From Candidatus Hydrogenedens sp. (lineage in GTDB: Bacteria > Hydrogenedentota > Hydrogenedentia > Hydrogenedentales > Hydrogenedentaceae): a stretch of 10,000 bases of DNA. This document shows positions 6,839 to 10,000 of this stretch, piece by piece (position 1 is the stretch's first letter; the number at the start of each line of letters is the position of its first letter). The notes beneath the pieces were generated by a model. That model was not told where the DNA came from, did not search any database, and was given only the letters and a program-made list of their open reading frames with translations. Location: contig JAIWNQ010000049.1 of assembly GCA_020216745.1 (NCBI GenBank), forward strand, positions 1 to 10,000, given 5' to 3'. A program made the translations under genes and the position numbers.

Positions 6839-8187
6839 AGTTCACCCTTCAATCTAATGTATCTTTTTCTGTATTCAGGCAAGGTTACACCAATAGCGGC
6901 ACGACAAGCTTCAAATGCAACCTCTGGTTCCCGATTTTCAATTAAGGAAGGCAATATTTTTAATAAATTCTTATCCCCTAATATAAATATAAGTTTGCAC
7001 ACTTCCTTACGAACCACAGGACTTCCTTCTCGCATTAATTCTTGATACTGAGGCAAAACAGTCGGGTCTCCTCCTTCATATAAAGCGGTAATGGCTCGAG
7101 CACGATATATAAAATTAGAATCCGTTGGATTTTCTCGTCGGGTTAATCGTGTCCTCAAAAATTGTTGAGCTTTCCATTCTTGCTCTCTTGCAAGTAAAAG
7201 AGCAATTTCTGGTCTTAATGTTACCTGATCTTCAAATATTTGTGAGAGTAACGCTTTTCCGTTAGGATCTTTCATAAAGAAAAGTGCCTTTATTGCACGA
7301 TATTGTGCCATCCCTTGTAAATTTGGAATGATTTGCCTTAATTGTTCTTTTATATCCTCTCCACCTAATTCTACAAATGCATAGACTGCTGATTCTGACT
7401 TATCTTCGTTCTGGGAAGATAACATCTCTAATAATTTAGGAATAATTTCCCGAACACCTAACATTGCTAATGCACGAGCCGCAGGACCACTAATTTCTCC
7501 AGACCTGTCCTGTAGCATATTCATTAACGATGGGATACCATCCCGATAACCTACTAAACCACTTAATATTGTTGATTGGATTCGAACCGCACGATTTCCA
7601 TGCTCCAAACCGCTTCTAAGTAAAGCGGTTGGCACCTGTCCTCCTGTAAGATATATCCCTCTTGCGGATACTAATTGTGTTGATATTTCATTAGCATCGA
7701 GTAACTTTTGCAAATATTCTGATGCTTCTTGAGAATTGTGAAGAGTGAGCAAAACCGCACATTCCACTTTTAAGTCCTGATTGCTCTCCGAAGATTTGTA
7801 AATTTCTTCAACACGAACCCAAGCTCTTTCAACAGTCATTCTGTCTTCTGTCCGCAATGTGATACCTGGCATAATTTGAACTGATGTCTTTTCCCTTTTT
7901 TCCTTCTGAATTATAATTTCAGAAATCTGGTCTAATTTATACGTCACTCGTTCCTCTTTTTCAGATTCAAAAACCAAGTACTCGGGATGTACTTCAATTA
8001 ATTTAAGGTTAACATCTTGTGCACCTGAGTTTTTTAATATAACTGTCACAAGATTGTCAGATTTTAACAACGCATCCAAACTCTTGTCCCCAGTAATTTT
8101 TATATTCTGTGCCGTTATAACTCCCGAAAATAGACAAAATACAAATATTGTTATAAAAAAACACATTATAAACCATTTTGATTTCAT
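6835..8187 (-). CDS. Exported HEAT-repeat protein with N-terminal beta-rich domain
   Basis: A 450-residue protein with a signal peptide (1-26, hydrophobic core then ITAQ). Residues of about 45-95 read as alternating beta strands (a pattern like LVTVILKN, EYLVFES, VTYKLDQISEIII), resembling a small SH3- or Sm-like barrel; this is a weak fold guess. From about 138 to 435 there are successive helical repeats of about 30-40 residues with conserved Ala/Leu and a charged turn, for example around 199-225, 235-255, 262-288, 386-413 and 415-435, typical of HEAT or PBS-type repeats that bind other proteins. No catalytic motif is visible, so it is probably a periplasmic scaffold. AAGGG stands five bases before the ATG. 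It is the first gene after a 136-base gap and overlaps acylphosphatase downstream. Confidence 0.82.
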   Translation of the reverse strand: MKSKWFIMCFFITIFVFCLFSGVITAQNIKITGDKSLDALLKSDNLVTVILKNSGAQDVNLKLIEVHPEYLVFESEKEERVTYKLDQISEIIIQKEKREKTSVQIMPGITLRTEDRMTVERAWVRVEEIYKSSESNQDLKVECAVLLTLHNSQEASEYLQKLLDANEISTQLVSARGIYLTGGQVPTALLRSGLEHGNRAVRIQSTILSGLVGYRDGIPSLMNMLQDRSGEISGPAARALAMLGVREIIPKLLEMLSSQNEDKSESAVYAFVELGGEDIKEQLRQIIPNLQGMAQYRAIKALFFMKDPNGKALLSQIFEDQVTLRPEIALLLAREQEWKAQQFLRTRLTRRENPTDSNFIYRARAITALYEGGDPTVLPQYQELMREGSPVVRKEVCKLIFILGDKNLLKILPSLIENREPEVAFEACRAAIGVTLPEYRKRYIRLKGEL

Positions 8188-8279
8188 ATCATCCCTTTCT
8201 TACTTTTTATGTTTTATTTTATCCTTTTAGTTGCTTTATTATCATTAAAATTATTCAATTTAATCTAATTATCTCATAA

Positions 8280-8308
8280 TTTGTTTAATCATGGCACTTT
8301 TAAACAAA
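8280..8308. repeat. Short inverted repeat between the GH4 and HEAT genes
   Basis: TTTGTTTAA (8280-8288) and TTAAACAAA (8300-8308) are perfect complements around an 11-base spacer. It lies 15 bases after the end of the GH4 gene and 93 or more bases before the HEAT start. It is too AT-rich and lacks a T run on either side, so it is a poor terminator; a protein-binding operator for the HEAT promoter is possible. Low confidence in function. Confidence 0.35.
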
Positions 8309-8323
8309 CAGTAAAAATTAACG

Positions 8324-9622
8324 TTACGTTTCCCGCCAATTTATTCTTCTTTCCTTTACAAGCCCATCCAAAAATGATTTGGCAGAAGAATATGAATTCA
8401 CAAATGGATTTATTGTTAGGGATTTAAGTGCATATTCATAAGACCGATTAATAACTGATTCAATCATCAATCTATCACTTTCTTTTGCTGTGAGTAACAA
8501 ACCACGAAAGACTTCTGGCAATTTAGTATTCATAGAAGGTTTAAATCTGTTTCTGCTGATTTCACACGGAATTTCTACGGATGTATCATAAGGAAATTCT
8601 GGGATATATCCCTTATTTGGCACACAAATAATGTGTTCTTCTGAATAAATACTTTGCAAATCACGGATTAGTGGAACAATTAAATCTTCATACCATATAG
8701 GATTCCGTTCATATACAATATCAGGAATACTTTTTATTTGTTCGTCTTTATAGATGTTCAAAATTTTTGACTCGTTTTCATATAACATTTCGGAGCGAAA
8801 CTGTGGTTTCCGTTGTTGCTCTTTTAAGTATTCATTTTTTCGAAGAAATATTCTTAACGCTCTTGAAGGGATAACATTAAAAACAGACATTAGTTCATGG
8901 TCAAACTGATTTGGGAGTTCTTTGTCAATTTTCTCGATAAGTTCCACCATAACACTTTCACCATTAATTAACACATCACATACAACCCCCAAATGATATA
9001 ACCCAATATATTGAATACGAACCTGCTTTTCTGGGACTCTAAATATGTCAGAAATAATTCTTTTGTAAGTTGTTGTTGTTTCACATATTCCAATAACGTG
9101 TTTTAGATTTGCATATCTCGTTAACGTTTCAACAACAAGCCCCATCGGATTGGTCATATTTATTAGCCATGCATCGGGATTTATTGAGGCGATAATTTTT
9201 CCAACTTCAAGCATTATGGGAAGTGTATTTACAGCATTCATAAAACTTCCAGCACCAAAACTCTCATCTCCAATCAAGTCATAATTTAAAGGTCTCTTTT
9301 CATAATCAATCCTTGCTAAAAAGCCACCGACCCTAATGTGGCTTATGATAATTTGAGCATCCTCTATCCCTTCCTCAATTGAAACCGAACTTTTTATCTT
9401 TAATGGATAACCTATATTATCAGCCATCCTTTTACAAAACGACGAGACTATCTCAAGTTTTTCGGGATTTCTACCTATCAATACAATCTCTTTTATTCTT
9501 AAATTGTTCTTCATAACAGCATATAGAAATGCTGGAATATATACGCTACTCCCCCCAAGGATTGCTAAACGTTTTACCATTTTCATGGGGATTCTATTAT
9601 GTGTTACTTCCCTTCTTCTCAT
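8324..9622 (-). CDS. Divergent glycoside hydrolase family 4 homologue
   Basis: A 432-residue cytoplasmic protein of family GH4 (6-phospho-alpha/beta-glucosidase and alpha-galactosidase type), enzymes that use NAD+ and a divalent metal to oxidise C3 of the sugar. The NAD-binding loop is GGSS at 23-26, IRVGG at 96-100 and NMTNP at 155-159. Metal ligand candidates are C180 (GIC) and H210 (GLYHLG), and the C-terminal VEIPCE at 349-354 fits. By recall alignment with E. coli CelF, whose segment reads NLLPCSYLLYYF, this protein reads NVIPSRALRIFL at 249-260, so the catalytic Tyr is Ala (A255) and the following YY is IF. GLNH is GLYH and GQET is GDES. The start is uncertain: M1 has only a weak GAG six bases upstream; M13 or M15 would give a more usual GH4 N-terminus but lacks a ribosome site. 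Confidence 0.85.
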   Translation of the reverse strand: MRRREVTHNRIPMKMVKRLAILGGSSVYIPAFLYAVMKNNLRIKEIVLIGRNPEKLEIVSSFCKRMADNIGYPLKIKSSVSIEEGIEDAQIIISHIRVGGFLARIDYEKRPLNYDLIGDESFGAGSFMNAVNTLPIMLEVGKIIASINPDAWLINMTNPMGLVVETLTRYANLKHVIGICETTTTYKRIISDIFRVPEKQVRIQYIGLYHLGVVCDVLINGESVMVELIEKIDKELPNQFDHELMSVFNVIPSRALRIFLRKNEYLKEQQRKPQFRSEMLYENESKILNIYKDEQIKSIPDIVYERNPIWYEDLIVPLIRDLQSIYSEEHIICVPNKGYIPEFPYDTSVEIPCEISRNRFKPSMNTKLPEVFRGLLLTAKESDRLMIESVINRSYEYALKSLTINPFVNSYSSAKSFLDGLVKERRINWRET

Positions 9623-9658
9623 AACCTACTCTATATCTATAAGTTTATATTATATCTT

Positions 9659-10000
9659 TTAGGTAAGAAGGATGTTGTCTGGTTCTGTAATAGATTGTCC
9701 ATCTTTACATAGTTGACATTCTTCTGGTTCCCATGTTTCTAAATTTATTTCTGCTAATGAGAAAAAAGGCACATCAAACAATACATTACCTGGATTTCTA
9801 TTAACGATACAACCAACTCCGACAATTTCAGCACCTCGCCCCTGGAGATGTTCTATACATTTTTTGACAGAACCACCTGTCGTAGTAATATCTTCTACAA
9901 CTATAACTTTCCAGCCTTTTACTAAGGTAAAGCCACGTTTCATAGCCATTGTTTTATCTGGCTCTTTTTCGAGAAACGCTGTCAGACATCCAAGTTGTCG
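9659..10000 (-). CDS. pyrE: Orotate phosphoribosyltransferase, C-terminal part
   Basis: The frame is open from the right edge to a TAA at 9659-9661, giving the last 113 residues; the ATG at 9947-9949 is internal, because homology-like sequence (LGCLTAFLEKE) continues upstream of it. The PRPP-binding signature VVEDITTTGGS is complete, preceded by the RRGF-like KRGFTLVKGWKV and followed by the typical IVGVGCIVNRN and a Cys-containing tail (WEPEECQLCKDG), as in the long bacterial PyrE group. The enzyme makes OMP from orotate and PRPP in pyrimidine synthesis, in the cytoplasm. The GH4 homologue starts 36 bases downstream on the same strand, so read-through is likely. Confidence 0.93.
   Translation of the reverse strand, partial: RQLGCLTAFLEKEPDKTMAMKRGFTLVKGWKVIVVEDITTTGGSVKKCIEHLQGRGAEIVGVGCIVNRNPGNVLFDVPFFSLAEINLETWEPEECQLCKDGQSITEPDNILLT

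Noticed and set aside
8184..8192. ATG-ATA-TGA mini-frame just before the HEAT start
   Set aside because: It is two codons long and overlaps the real start region; most likely chance in ATG-rich spacer DNA.
9659..9949. A complete 96-residue protein starting at the ATG at 9947-9949
   Set aside because: The frame stays open to the window edge and the upstream residues fit orotate phosphoribosyltransferase, so this is the 3' part of a longer pyrE.
1..10000. CRISPR arrays, tRNA or rRNA genes, insertion sequences, phage genes or toxin-antitoxin pairs
   Set aside because: No regularly spaced repeats, cloverleaf-like segments, transposase motifs or small paired toxin-like genes were seen on either strand.

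Overview
The window is strongly AT-rich bacterial DNA with standard-code genes and Shine-Dalgarno-like sites (AAGGAG, AAGGA, AAGGG, GAGG) before most starts. At least four products carry N-terminal signal peptides or membrane anchors, and several families (exported PF01261 TIM barrel, BNR sialidase, exported HEAT protein, GH4) suggest a Gram-negative environmental bacterium that uses glycans. A PVC-type or Hydrogenedentota-like lineage is my guess from gene style only; there is no marker gene here that fixes taxonomy.

Layout, left to right. Positions 1-157 hold the 3' end of an unrecognised gene. Next comes a plus-strand pair of paralogous membrane-anchored alpha/beta hydrolases (209-1126 and 1141-2016). 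They converge on a minus-strand family 2 glycosyltransferase of the polyprenyl/dolichol-phosphate sugar synthase type (2027-2755). A 90-base divergent intergenic region containing a 12-base perfect palindrome separates it from a small plus-strand EF-hand protein with a Cys motif and a C-terminal membrane segment (2846-3247). That gene overlaps, tail to tail, a minus-strand aldo/keto reductase (3240-4211).

Everything from 10000 down to 3240 is on the minus strand. In transcription order it runs: pyrE (3' part), a divergent GH4 glycosidase-like protein, an exported HEAT-repeat protein, acylphosphatase (GTGA overlap with the HEAT gene), an exported PF01261 sugar isomerase/epimerase-like protein, a strong intrinsic terminator, a secreted GH33 sialidase, and the aldo/keto reductase. 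The sialidase, aldo/keto reductase, TIM barrel and GH4 homologue together point to carbohydrate processing. PyrE and acylphosphatase look like housekeeping genes caught in the same gene run.

The most notable items are the GH4 homologue, in which the position of the catalytic tyrosine reads as alanine; the EF-hand protein, whose C-terminus resembles a Cys-plus-membrane sorting signal; and the exported HEAT protein translationally coupled to acylphosphatase. I saw no RNA gene, CRISPR array, insertion sequence or gene-free stretch above 300 bases. I found no clearly new multi-gene system.
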